Made by a program: the position numbers and the translations under genes. Of a stretch of DNA of 64,000 nt, positions 18,674 through 27,432 are shown in pieces; positions within the stretch are counted from its first letter, which is position 1, and each line of letters starts with the position of its first letter. The DNA is from CBDEGU01 sp965238045 (GTDB lineage: Bacteria; Acidobacteriota; Terriglobia; Bryobacterales; UBA6623), in contig CBDEGU010000008.1 of NCBI GenBank assembly GCA_965238045.1, positions 1 through 64,000 of the forward strand, written 5' to 3'. The notes under the pieces were generated by a model that searched no databases, had not been told where the DNA came from, and saw nothing but the letters and a program-made list of their open reading frames with translations.

Positions 18674-19012
18674 TAGTCGGCAGTTACGCGACCGGTGGCG
18701 GCGGCAGATGCTCGGCTGGTGGGGCTATTACCGGCTGGCCGAGCGGCGGCGCCCGATCTTCGTGCTGGAAGGATGGATACGACGGCACATACGGAAATGC
18801 TTCTGGCTGCGCTGGCACGGCGCGGCGGGACGCCGGCGGGCATTACGCCGGCTGGGCATTGGGGAACGGCTGCTGAAATTAGTACCGGCACGCCGCGGCG
18901 CATGGCGGCGAACGGACTGATGCAGACAGGGTTATCGAATGCGACGTTGCGGCGGTACGGGTTTGTGATGCCGTCGGATCTTGCGGCGCGGAGTTAAGGC
19001 CGCTGGGTTCAA

Positions 19013-19087
19013 CCGCCGGATACGGAAAACCGTATGTCCGGTGGTGTGGGAGGGTGGCGGGGCCTGGCATCCCCGTCACCCGACCCG
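19013..19087 (+). ncRNA. Group II intron domains V and VI
   Basis: Domain V (19013-19044) folds as CCGCCGGATACGG / CCGTATGTCCGGTGG around an AAAA-type loop. A CGC triad sits near its 5' strand, as in class C introns. Domain VI follows: GGGTGGCGGGG pairs with CCCCGTCACCC, and an unpaired A lies near the 3' side as a possible branch point. Confidence 0.8.
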
Positions 19088-19189
19088 ATCGGAGGTGTGG
19101 AAAGACCGCGGGTGTTATGCTGACGGGAACGATCGGTCGCCGCGTTTTCTTGTTGGGTTTTCGGGGCACGGGCGGAGGATTTTCTGGCT

Positions 19190-20737
19190 ATGGCTGGGGA
19201 TTCGAGTTTACCTAAAACGCTTGGGGCGTTGCGGCTGGATGAGCGGTTCTCGCTCGAGCGAGTCGCTCGGCGTTCGGTCAAGGACGAGGTGCGGGCGAAT
19301 TTGATCGGCCGGCTCGGCGGGGGCGGGGTGATTTTCCCAGGGATCGTCGGCTTCGACGACACGGTGATTCCGCAGATCGTCAACGCGCTTCTGTCGCGTC
19401 ATAATTTTATCCTCTTAGGATTGCGGGGGCAGGCGAAAAGCCGCATCCTGCGGGAGCTGCAAGGGCTGCTCGACCTGGAGCTGCCCTATGTCGCCGGGAC
19501 GGAGATTCACGATAACCCGTATGCGCCGATCTCGCGGGCCGGGCGGATGATTATCGAAGAGCAGGGCGATGAGACCGAGATTCGCTACCTGGCTCCGGAA
19601 CAGCGCTATGTCGAAAAACTCGCCACGCCGGATGTGACGATCGCGGATATGATCGGGGATTTAGATCCGATCAAGGCGGCGCGCGGGGCCCATGATCTCT
19701 CCGACGAGCTGACGATTCACTTCGGGCTGCTGCCTCGGGCGAACCGGGGCATCTTCGCCATCAACGAGCTGCCGGACTTGATGGCGAAAATTCAAGTTGG
19801 ACTGTTCAACATCCTCCAAGAAGGCGATGTGCAGATCAAGGGCTATCCGATACGGATGCCGCTGGACGTGTTGATGTGCTTCACGGCGAACCCGGAAGAC
19901 TACACCGCGCGTGGCAAGATCATCACGCCGCTCAAGGACCGTATCGGCAGTGAAATACGGACCCACTATCCGCTCACGATCGAGCACGCGGTCGAGATCA
20001 CGCGGCAGGAGGCGTGGATCAGCCGGAGTGCGCCCGGAACGGAACGGGGGGGGAAATCCGGAAAGGAACTGGGAACGGGACTGGGAAAGGAAATTCTGAT
20101 TCCCGACTACATCCTCGAGATTGTGGAGACCATCGCGTTCGCGGCGCGGGAGGATAAGAACATCGATAAGAGGTCGGGCGTGTCTCAGCGGCTGCCGATC
20201 TCGTGCCTGGAGAACGTAATTTCGAACGCCGAGCGGCGTGCGCTGACGGCCAACGAAGACCGGATTGTTCCGCGAGTGGGCGATGTCCACGCGTCGCTGC
20301 CCTCGATTACGGGCAAGTTCGAGCTTGAATACGAGGGAGAGCTGCGAGGAGCCGACCGGGTGGCTCATGAACTGATTCGTACCGCGGTGGGGCACATCTA
20401 CAAGCAGTATTTTGATGGGGCGGATGTGGACGCGATTGTGCAGTGGTTTGAGATGGGCGGCAATCTCAAGCTCGCCGCCAGCGAGCCGGCGGAAGAAGTC
20501 GTGGGGCGGCTGGCGGGAATTCAAGGACTACTCGACTTGGCCGCACCGTTGACCGGAGAAGATCCCCCGAGCAGCGAGGCGCTGGCCGCGGCCGGAGAGT
20601 TTCTTCTCGAAGGCCTTTACGCTCATCGGCGCATTGGCCGCAACGAAGAGCTTGGGTTCACCACGGGGCCGCGGCGGAAGGCGGCCAGGAAACAGCCAGG
20701 ACCGGCCGAGAGTGAGCCTAGCCAGTCGTTCAACTGA
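19190..20737 (+). CDS. MoxR/Mg-chelatase-like AAA+ ATPase
   Basis: 515-residue AAA+ protein of the magnesium-chelatase-I/MoxR superfamily, probably a chaperone-like ATPase acting with the VWA protein encoded next. Walker A is GLRGQAKS at 77-84. The Walker B-like stretch NRGIFAINELPDL and sensor-like CFTANPEDYTARGKIITPLKDRIGSEI follow. Asn replaces the usual Asp in the Walker B stretch, though the Glu is present. The C-terminal 200 residues are helical, with repeated charged segments. ATG 19190 is preceded by a modest GGAGG-like sequence. It lies 58 bp before the VWA gene, on the same strand and 100 bp after the intron. Confidence 0.82.
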   Translation: MAGDSSLPKTLGALRLDERFSLERVARRSVKDEVRANLIGRLGGGGVIFPGIVGFDDTVIPQIVNALLSRHNFILLGLRGQAKSRILRELQGLLDLELPYVAGTEIHDNPYAPISRAGRMIIEEQGDETEIRYLAPEQRYVEKLATPDVTIADMIGDLDPIKAARGAHDLSDELTIHFGLLPRANRGIFAINELPDLMAKIQVGLFNILQEGDVQIKGYPIRMPLDVLMCFTANPEDYTARGKIITPLKDRIGSEIRTHYPLTIEHAVEITRQEAWISRSAPGTERGGKSGKELGTGLGKEILIPDYILEIVETIAFAAREDKNIDKRSGVSQRLPISCLENVISNAERRALTANEDRIVPRVGDVHASLPSITGKFELEYEGELRGADRVAHELIRTAVGHIYKQYFDGADVDAIVQWFEMGGNLKLAASEPAEEVVGRLAGIQGLLDLAAPLTGEDPPSSEALAAAGEFLLEGLYAHRRIGRNEELGFTTGPRRKAARKQPGPAESEPSQSFN

Positions 20738-20794
20738 GTTGGGGGAGCGGGCGAGCGGGGTACGGTTTGCTGATTCACCGGGCGCCGGTTCACG

Positions 20795-22066
20795 ATGAAA
20801 TACGTCAACTACACGAAGTTCGTCGAAAACGACCTCGGCATCAGCGCCGAGGAACTTCTTGGGGCCTTGTCGGATTACCTGCTTGGCAGCGGGTTTGACG
20901 GGGAGCGGTTCCAGGACTTTGAGAAAGGCCGGAACTCGATCGAAGAACTTCGCGAGGCGATTCGGCGGGCTCTCGAAAATGGCGAACTGTTCCGCCCGGA
21001 AAACAGCCAGCAGATGATGGAACGGCTCGATGCGATGTCGAATCAAGAGATCGAGCGGGTGATCGACCGTCTGGTGGAGAAGCTGGCCGGCGAAGGCTAC
21101 ATCTCGCTCGACGAACCGGGCGCGGCCGACGGGCCGTGGCAAGCAAGCGAGCGGCCGGGGGCCGTGGCGAGCGAGAGCAGCAAGACCGAAGTGCGCTTCG
21201 AGATTGCCGACCGGAGCCTGGACTTCCTGGGCTACAAGACGCTCAGGGACCTGATGGGGTCGCTGGGCAAGGCGGCCACGGGGCGTCATGACACGCGGGA
21301 GATGGCGACGGGCATCGAAGCATCGGGGTCGTCGAAAAACTACGAGTTCGGCGACACGCTGAACCTGGACGTCCACGCAACGCTGGCGCGAGCGATTCAG
21401 CGCCAGGGGCTGGGGGGACCGCTGGGGGGGCCGCTCGGGCTGGAGTATTCCGACTTGATGGTGCACCAGTCGGAGCATCAAAGTTCCTGCGCGACGGTGC
21501 TGATGCTCGATTGCAGCCACAGCATGATTCTCTACGGCGAGGACCGCTTTACTCCGGCGAAGAGAGTGGCGCTGGGTCTCTCGCATCTGATCCGCACGCA
21601 GTATCCGGGCGATTCGCTTCATCTGGTGCTGTTTCACGACACGGCCGAGGAACTGCCTGTCTCGCGGCTGGCGCGTGTTCAGGTGGGGCCCTACCACACG
21701 AACACGAGAGAGGGCCTGGTGCTGGCGCAGCGCATCCTGCGGCGCCAGCGCAAGGAGATGCAGCAGATCATCATGATCACCGACGGCAAGCCGTCGGCGG
21801 TGACGCTGGAGGACGGGAGGATCTACAAGAACCCGTTTGGACTCGATCCGCTGGTGATGGACCTGACATTCAAGGAAGTGCACAAGTGCAAGCGGCGGGG
21901 CATCTTGATCAATACGTTCATGCTGGCGCGGGATTACGCGCTTGTGGATTTCGTGCGAAAAATCACGGAGATTTGCAGGGGCAAGGCGTACTTCACGTCA
22001 CCGTATAATCTGGGCCAGTATCTTCTGATGGATTACATGAATATGAAGAGCCGCGTCGTACACTGA
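20795..22066 (+). CDS. VWA-domain protein paired with the AAA+ ATPase
   Basis: 423 residues with a long charged helical N-terminus (1-230) and a von Willebrand A domain (about 232-400). The metal-site motif is D239-x-S241-x-S243 (LDCSHSMI), followed by GDSLHLVLFHDTAEEL, a Thr in YHTNTREGL, and MITDGKPSAV with the last acidic ligand. AAA+/VWA pairs resemble the ChlI/ChlD and MoxR/CoxE arrangements, where the two proteins insert metals or remodel partners. The target here is unknown. No membrane segment or signal peptide is visible, so a cytoplasmic role is likely. Confidence 0.85.
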   Translation: MKYVNYTKFVENDLGISAEELLGALSDYLLGSGFDGERFQDFEKGRNSIEELREAIRRALENGELFRPENSQQMMERLDAMSNQEIERVIDRLVEKLAGEGYISLDEPGAADGPWQASERPGAVASESSKTEVRFEIADRSLDFLGYKTLRDLMGSLGKAATGRHDTREMATGIEASGSSKNYEFGDTLNLDVHATLARAIQRQGLGGPLGGPLGLEYSDLMVHQSEHQSSCATVLMLDCSHSMILYGEDRFTPAKRVALGLSHLIRTQYPGDSLHLVLFHDTAEELPVSRLARVQVGPYHTNTREGLVLAQRILRRQRKEMQQIIMITDGKPSAVTLEDGRIYKNPFGLDPLVMDLTFKEVHKCKRRGILINTFMLARDYALVDFVRKITEICRGKAYFTSPYNLGQYLLMDYMNMKSRVVH

Positions 22067-22070
22067 CTGG

Positions 22071-24464
22071 GTGGGGAGTCCTACGAAGGCAGCAGTAAGA
22101 CGCCGGCGCGCGGGGATGGCCGCGGGCGGAGCGATCTTGCGATGGGTGTTCGCTGCCGCGGTGATCGTTCTGCTGGCGGCGCCGAACTCGCGGGCGGACC
22201 GCAGGGAAGGCGAGTTGCGGGCGCGGGTTCGTGATCCTAGCGGAAGGCCCGTTTCGGCGCGTGTCGCATTGCGGAGCCGGGTTTCGCAGTTCGAGACCTC
22301 GGCGGTGGCGGACTCGAGCGGGATCGCGCGCTTCAAGCGTCTGCCGTTCGGGGTCTACCGTGTAGAGGTGCGTTTCGCCGGGTTCGAAACGCTCTCGCGG
22401 CGTCTGGAGATACGAAGCGAAGTTCCGGTTTCGCTCGCCGTCACGCTGGCCATCGAGAAACTCGAGAGTTCGATCACGGTCGAGGCGGGAGCGCCGCTGC
22501 TGGACGCGGGAGAATCTTCCATCATCCTCCCGATCGGCCGGGCCCGTCTGGAGCACCAACCCTTCTCGCCGCTGGGACGCGGGATGATCGAGCTGGTGCA
22601 TGAACTGCCCGGCTGGCTGCTCGAAGCCAACGCCGTACTGCATCCGCGGGGTTCGGAATACGATACGCAATATGTGATCGACGGCATCCCGCTGTATGAC
22701 AACCGGTCGATCAACGTGGTCGCGCCGTTTGACGTGGACGAGTTCGAGTCGGCGGACGTGATGACGGCGGGCTTTCCGGCCGAGTACGGGCGGCGGCTGG
22801 GCGGGGTCATCGAGCTGCACACCCGAAGAGAGGAGCGCCGGGGACATCACCCGGAGTTCGTCATTCAGCGAGGGAGCTTCGAGACGACGTCGGGATCGTT
22901 CGTGGACTCGATTCGGGGAGAGAACACTTCGTTTTCGTTTGCGCTGCGCGGTGGTCATACTCGCCGCTATCTTGATCCGCCGTCTCTTGAGAACTTCACC
23001 AACAAGGCCAGCTCGTCGGGCGGAAACGCCAGGTTTGAGCGGGATTTGGGTGAGAGCGATCGTCTGAGCCTGTACGCGCGCTCGAACCGGGTGCAGTTTC
23101 TTGTTCCCGGTGACCGCGTGCAGCAGGCCGCCGGCCAGCGCCAGGACCGGCGCGGGACCGAGACCGCCTTGCTGGCACACTACCAGCGTGTGTTTTCTCC
23201 CCGCATGCTGGGCTCGGCGCGGGGCATGTTGCGAGACACGGGCGCCGGACTGTGGAGCAATCCGCTTTCGACTCCCGTGGCCGTTGGCCAGGACCGGGGC
23301 CTGCGCCAGGGAACGCTGTCGGGGGCACTGGTTGCCGAAGGCGAACGCCATACGCTGAAATTCGGCGGCGACGTGAGAAGAACTCGTATCCGCGAAACAT
23401 TCTCGTTTGCGCGCCGCAACGACCCGGCTGAAACGGCTTTCCGCTTTCGGGAAAACGCCATCTCCACCGACGCCGGGCTCTATGTGCAGGACCGTGTACG
23501 GCTGGGGCGTTTCGTCATGAACGCCGGTCTGCGTTTTGATCACTACCGGCTGCTGGGCAAGACTTCGGCTCTGAGTCCCCGCATCAGCGCCGCGTACTAT
23601 TGGCCGAGGGCGGATCTGTTGCTGCGGGCCTCCTATGACCGGGTCTTTCAGACGCCGCCGCTCGAAAATCTGCTGTTGAGCAGTCTGCTCTCGCCCAACG
23701 ACCTGGACGAGGTCGAGGTCGTGCTTCCGATTCCGGCGAGCCGCGCGCACTTTTTCGAGGCCGGCATTCGCAAGTCGTTCCTCAATCGTTTCCGTCTGGA
23801 CATTACTCACTACTGGCGCCGCTTCGAGAATTTTTTCGACGATGACGTGTTCTTCAATACGGGCATCAGTTTTCCGGTCACCTTCGACCGCGCGGAAGTC
23901 GAAGGCACCGAAGTACGCTTCGAACTCCCCAATTACAAAACGCTGACCGCGTTCCTCAGCTACTCGAACATGCGCGGAATTTCAACCTCGCCGATTACCG
24001 GCGGCCTGTTTCTCGAAGGCGGCGAAGTGGCTGAGTTGCGCGAGCAGGCGGTGAGGTTTCCCATTACGCAAGACCAGCGCAACACCGTCGCATCGATGAT
24101 CCGGTTTGAACCGCATTTGCGGATCTGGACCGCGCTCCGCGGCCGCTACGGCAGCGGTCTTCCGGTGGAATTGGAAGATTTGGATGGGGACGGGGACCGG
24201 GAGAGAGGTTCTGAGCTTGACGCCATCCCATCTGAAATCCTCGAGAGAGTGAATTTCGAACGCGGACGAGTGCGTCCGAATTTTAGTTTCGACCTATCTG
24301 TGGGAGCGGAACTGTGGCGAGACGAGGGGCGAGTGCTGCGGCTACAGGTGGATGTTGTGAACGTAGCCAATCGGCTGAAGGTGATCAATTTCTCGGGCGT
24401 CTTTTCGGGGACGGCCTTGGCGCCGTCACGGATGATCGGCGTGAAGCTGCGGGTCAGGCTGTAG
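22071..24464 (+). CDS. TonB-dependent receptor with carboxypeptidase-regulatory-like domain
   Basis: Outer-membrane beta-barrel transporter of 797 residues. A signal peptide (about 22-43, VFAAAVIVLLAAPNSRA) is followed by a CarboxypepD-like domain (about 48-130: LRARVRDPSGRPVSARVAL, FGVYRVEVRFAGFETLSR). A plug domain comes next (about 145-240: YVIDGIPLYDN, FPAEYGRRLGGVIEL), then a barrel ending in an aromatic-poor RVRL. The start is GTG 22071 or ATG 22116. This layout is typical of Acidobacteriota receptors; the substrate is unknown. It directly follows the VWA gene (4 bp) and overlaps the convergent dioxygenase gene by 11 bp. Confidence 0.9.
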   Translation: MGSPTKAAVRRRRAGMAAGGAILRWVFAAAVIVLLAAPNSRADRREGELRARVRDPSGRPVSARVALRSRVSQFETSAVADSSGIARFKRLPFGVYRVEVRFAGFETLSRRLEIRSEVPVSLAVTLAIEKLESSITVEAGAPLLDAGESSIILPIGRARLEHQPFSPLGRGMIELVHELPGWLLEANAVLHPRGSEYDTQYVIDGIPLYDNRSINVVAPFDVDEFESADVMTAGFPAEYGRRLGGVIELHTRREERRGHHPEFVIQRGSFETTSGSFVDSIRGENTSFSFALRGGHTRRYLDPPSLENFTNKASSSGGNARFERDLGESDRLSLYARSNRVQFLVPGDRVQQAAGQRQDRRGTETALLAHYQRVFSPRMLGSARGMLRDTGAGLWSNPLSTPVAVGQDRGLRQGTLSGALVAEGERHTLKFGGDVRRTRIRETFSFARRNDPAETAFRFRENAISTDAGLYVQDRVRLGRFVMNAGLRFDHYRLLGKTSALSPRISAAYYWPRADLLLRASYDRVFQTPPLENLLLSSLLSPNDLDEVEVVLPIPASRAHFFEAGIRKSFLNRFRLDITHYWRRFENFFDDDVFFNTGISFPVTFDRAEVEGTEVRFELPNYKTLTAFLSYSNMRGISTSPITGGLFLEGGEVAELREQAVRFPITQDQRNTVASMIRFEPHLRIWTALRGRYGSGLPVELEDLDGDGDRERGSELDAIPSEILERVNFERGRVRPNFSFDLSVGAELWRDEGRVLRLQVDVVNVANRLKVINFSGVFSGTALAPSRMIGVKLRVRL

Positions 24465-25464
24465 GGGCGGCGGGCCTGATGGGGGTTTCGCGGCCCAGCC
24501 ATAGCCGTGCGTAGTGGCGGCGGCGGGCGGGCTCGGGGTGGTCTTCAAAGGCGGTGCGGCTGTGCAGGATGAATTCATTGCTGACAAAGAGCATCTCGCC
24601 GCGGTTTAGATGGAAGAGGATGTGCAACGCTTCGCGGTCCATGACGCTGTCGAGGAAGTCGAGGGCTTCGATCTGTCCGGAAGAGAGAGGCGCGGCGGCC
24701 TTGCGATGCCCCCGCTCGATGTAGAAACGCATGTAGCGCATTCGCAGTTGGCCATCGAAGCGGAAGATGGGAGCAAGGAGAGTGGGCGACTCGCCGGGCG
24801 GCAACTCCGAGGAGCGGTCGTGGTGAAAGGGCTCGTAGAGCAGCGCGAGCAGGTCGGGGCGCTCGGCGAGCATCACATCATGAACCGATTTGGCGCTGAC
24901 CAGGACAGACGCGCCCCCGGACTTGGCTGTTTGCAGGGCGATCAACCCGACGATGACGGGCGTAATTCCGGCCAGTGCCGGGGCTGAGTCGGTATGAAAA
25001 TGGAAGCCTTCGCTGGTTTTCGAATAGCGCACGCCGGTCGCACCGTAGTCCTGCTCAATGGTGTAGCCTTCGTTGCGGACCGAGTAGAGGCGGTCGCCGG
25101 CGAGGTTCTGCGGCAGGGGCGGGCCCAGGCGCGAGCCCAGGCACCAATAGAGCATTCCTGCTTCCTCGGCCGTGCAGCGCTCGATGGGCAGGCCGTGAAG
25201 GACGACAAAGCCGCGGCCGGAGAGGATCTCGCGCCGGAGTTCGACAGCTTGGGCGTCAAAGGCCGGCAGCGCAAATTCGGCGGAGGTAAGCGAGGGCAGG
25301 TCGCGTCGTTGGTCGCGAATTGTCTGGAGCGCTTGCTCTAGCTCGGCGAAGGTTTCGGGCGAGAGAGGACGGCGCCAATCCGGCGGATCGGCGAAGTCCG
25401 CGCGCCGCCAGGCGCCGGGGCCGCCGATGAGCGTGTTGTGCATCGGGGTGGGGGGGATGGTCAT
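24454..25464 (-). CDS. TauD/TfdA-family Fe(II)/2-oxoglutarate dioxygenase
   Basis: Non-heme iron oxygenase that would couple 2-oxoglutarate decarboxylation to substrate hydroxylation. In its 336 residues the facial triad is visible as H157-x-D159 (HFHTDSAP) and H301 (ILHSRTAFED), with the 2-oxoglutarate-binding Arg in RRRHYARLWL. The preceding LRREILSGRGFVVLHGLP matches the family N-terminus. It ends inside the 3' end of the TonB receptor gene on the opposite strand. The substrate cannot be deduced; TauD relatives also act in secondary metabolism. Confidence 0.88.
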   Translation of the reverse strand: MTIPPTPMHNTLIGGPGAWRRADFADPPDWRRPLSPETFAELEQALQTIRDQRRDLPSLTSAEFALPAFDAQAVELRREILSGRGFVVLHGLPIERCTAEEAGMLYWCLGSRLGPPLPQNLAGDRLYSVRNEGYTIEQDYGATGVRYSKTSEGFHFHTDSAPALAGITPVIVGLIALQTAKSGGASVLVSAKSVHDVMLAERPDLLALLYEPFHHDRSSELPPGESPTLLAPIFRFDGQLRMRYMRFYIERGHRKAAAPLSSGQIEALDFLDSVMDREALHILFHLNRGEMLFVSNEFILHSRTAFEDHPEPARRRHYARLWLGRETPIRPAAPTA

Positions 25465-25790
25465 GACGCTGGTCGCCTGCTCAGGGGAATGCTAGCAGGT
25501 TTTGGTTGTGGGGTCCTATACCTTCGGATCGATAGACCTCCATGCCTGAGAAAATCCCCGCCCGAAAGGCGGAACGACTACCTTACTCAGAGCGGCCTTT
25601 CTCCATTTCCGGCTGAAGAGGCACAGCCCCATCTTCACGCAAAGACTCCACTACCCAGTTTTCGGTACTGGGGGTGTTGTGCTATAAGAAGTATCCTTCA
25701 GCGTTGCCGCAGTGTTTTCGTGTTGCCCGGCGCGGGAGGTCGCGGTTCCCTTCATCAAGCCAGGAAACTTCATCAAACCAAGGAATGGTC
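25465..25790. other. Divergent gap between dioxygenase and transporter genes
   Basis: About 326 bases with no supported gene. A TATAAG near 25683 could be part of a promoter for the transporter, but no clear -35 box is spaced correctly. An inverted CCGCCC/GGGCGG-type pair near 25560 is too short to call. Confidence 0.3.
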
Positions 25791-27095
25791 ATGCCAGCGG
25801 ATGTGCAATCGAGCAAGGAATCGAGCAAAGAGAGGTTCTACGGACCCTGGGTCATCGCGTCTTGTTTCCTGACGTTCGGTCTTTCCACCGGCTTTCCTTA
25901 CTACAACATCGTTTTCTTCTATGACTACTTCTCGAAACCGGTCGCCGAGCAGGGCTACGGGTGGTCGATACCCGAGATTACGCTGGGGTTCCCGCTGGCC
26001 GCGCTGCTCACGCTCTGGGTGGGTCCGCTGGTCGTGCCGCGGTTTAGTCCCCGCAAGATGATCATCGCCGGGACGGGCTTGACGTGTTTGGCGTTCCAGG
26101 GCTTCGCGCTGATGGATGGTTCGCTGATTACTTACTACGGGGTCTGGATGCTCTACGTCGTCGGCTACATCATCTCGGGGCCGATTCCGCATCAGATCAT
26201 CATTTCGAATTGGTACCGCCAGAAGCGGGGCCGGGCGATGGGCGTGACCTATGTGGGAGTGGCGGTGATCGCCTCGATCGGCTCGTATATCGCGCCCGAG
26301 CTGGTCAAGGGCATGGATTACAAGACGACTCTGCAGATCATGGGGGCGTTCCTGCTGCTGGCGTGGCCGGTGGCGTTCTTTCTGATCCGCGACCATCCCT
26401 CGGAGAAGGGGCATTTACCCGATGGCGAGCACACCGAAAGCGAGGCGATGGCGAGCGAAGCGGCCGAGCCACCGAAGGAATTCGGGGACCTGATGGGACG
26501 GAAGGCCTTCTGGCTGTTGCTGATTGGGAGCATGTGCTCGATCGGTGCGATCGGCGCGATTAATGCCCACATGAAGCTGATCTTCGGCGACCAGGGGTTC
26601 ATTGATCAGGCGGCGCGCAACGCGATCTGGCGGGTGGCCTCGATGTGCATGCTGTGGGCGAGTATCTTCGGCCGTCTGGGGGTGGGCTGGGCAGCGGATC
26701 GTTTCTCGCGGAAACGCGTCATGCTGGTGACCTATGTGCTGGTCGCGGGCACGATTCCGCTGTTGCTGCTGGTGACGCCGGATCAGACATATTTTGTCTA
26801 CATCTTCGCGCTGCTGTTTGGTTTCGGCATGGGAGCGGACTATATGCTGATTCCGCTGATGGCGGCCGATCAGTTTGGTCTGACGAGCCTGGGGCGGGCG
26901 ATGTCGCTGATTCTGCCGGGCGATACGATTGGGCAGACGTGGTTCCCGCGATGGCTGGCGCAACTCAAGGGCGCGGTCGGCGGCTACGGAACGGCGCTAT
27001 GGGCCGTTTTTGGCGTGGCCATGATGGGCGCGACAGCGATCGGGCTGTTGCCCGGCCAGAAGGGAGCAGACAAGGCCTCGGGCGAGGCTGGCTAG
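25791..27095 (+). CDS. Major facilitator superfamily transporter, OFA (oxalate/formate antiporter-like)
   Basis: Inner-membrane carrier of 434 residues with 12 hydrophobic segments. I chose ATG 25791 because AAGGA stands 6 bases before it, whereas the ATG at 25785 touches that site. The N-terminal FGLSTGFPYYNIVFFYDYFSK and the loop after helix 2-3 with PRFSPRKMI fit the OFA subfamily. The middle loop with HPSEKGHLPDGEHTESEAM separates the two six-helix halves. GRLGVGWAADRFSRKRVM is the second-half copy of the MFS signature. The family moves monocarboxylates; the real substrate is open. Confidence 0.87.
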   Translation: MPADVQSSKESSKERFYGPWVIASCFLTFGLSTGFPYYNIVFFYDYFSKPVAEQGYGWSIPEITLGFPLAALLTLWVGPLVVPRFSPRKMIIAGTGLTCLAFQGFALMDGSLITYYGVWMLYVVGYIISGPIPHQIIISNWYRQKRGRAMGVTYVGVAVIASIGSYIAPELVKGMDYKTTLQIMGAFLLLAWPVAFFLIRDHPSEKGHLPDGEHTESEAMASEAAEPPKEFGDLMGRKAFWLLLIGSMCSIGAIGAINAHMKLIFGDQGFIDQAARNAIWRVASMCMLWASIFGRLGVGWAADRFSRKRVMLVTYVLVAGTIPLLLLVTPDQTYFVYIFALLFGFGMGADYMLIPLMAADQFGLTSLGRAMSLILPGDTIGQTWFPRWLAQLKGAVGGYGTALWAVFGVAMMGATAIGLLPGQKGADKASGEAG

Positions 27096-27432
27096 GAGAC
27101 CGGCTAAACTTGGCGCCGGCCGCGGGCCGGCCGATCTCCCCAAGATCCCGGCCAGTGCGGGCAGCCACGAGCGGGCGACTCGTTGGTCAAGAGAAGGGAA
27201 GTAAGGTACCACGTCGGGCGCGCCCAGCCGGACTTCTACCACGCGCTGCTAGCTCTGCCATTGGACGAGATTGGCCCAGGACGAAGGGTTGCGGGACGGA
27301 ACGCACTGGCATCCTCACGACCGGCGATCCTCGCCCAGGCATGTCGCGCAGGCGCCGATCGGCATCACCCAGCAGACTGTTCTCGCTTGCCATGGTTGTG
27401 GCCGATAAGGGCCTAGACACGGCAGGCCTGCT
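27096..27432. other. Gap between transporter and response regulator
   Basis: 337 bases without a supported gene. A strong hairpin GCCGGCC-GCG-GGCCGGC (27115-27131) lies just after the transporter stop and may slow or end transcription, though no T-run follows. The rest shows nothing recognisable. Confidence 0.4.

Larger units (their letters stand above)
16906..18997 (+). pseudogene. Group II intron reverse transcriptase/maturase, degenerate and IS-interrupted
   Basis: Starts MHEDLMEQVVSEENLDRALR. A TAA at 17023-17025 and a small insertion near 17090-17105 break the N-terminal part. EIPKPGGGKRQLGIPTVMDR and FEPRFSEPGWGFRPGRSAHDAV follow in a second frame. From 17299 another frame carries YVREGKDWVVDIDIAKFFDHVNHD, EGTPQGGPLSPLLANIYL and the catalytic RRYADDG. 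The IS5 element interrupts at 17858. Beyond it the maturase region resumes (LGWWGYYRLAERRRPIF, EGWIRRHIRKCFWLRWH), shifts frame once more near 18900, and ends NATLRRYGFVMPSDLAARS. No EN domain is present, as expected for class C. Several lesions predate or are independent of the IS. Confidence 0.88.
16363..19089 (+). mobile_element. Group II intron, class C-like, carrying a nested IS5-family element
   Basis: The 5' end GTGTGCCC fits the GUGYG consensus and lies one base past a perfect terminator-type stem. About 540 bases of structured ribozyme sequence (domains I-IV) follow, then a decayed reverse transcriptase gene (16906-18997), then domain V (19013-19044) and a domain VI hairpin ending near 19089 (ACCCGAT). 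Without the 818-bp IS insertion the intron would be about 1.9 kb, a normal class C size. The 3' boundary is estimated to within a few bases. The broken reverse transcriptase means it can no longer move by itself, but the RNA core looks intact. Confidence 0.85.

Noticed and set aside
20528..23810. Two long minus-strand frames (451 and 605 codons) opposite the ATPase, VWA and TonB receptor genes
   Set aside because: Shadow frames of well-supported genes; no recognisable domains or ribosome sites.
27230..27310. tRNA-like stretch on the minus strand (CGTCCAATGGCAGAGC)
   Set aside because: A D-arm-like block is present, but there is no T-loop (TTCGA) and no closing acceptor stem.
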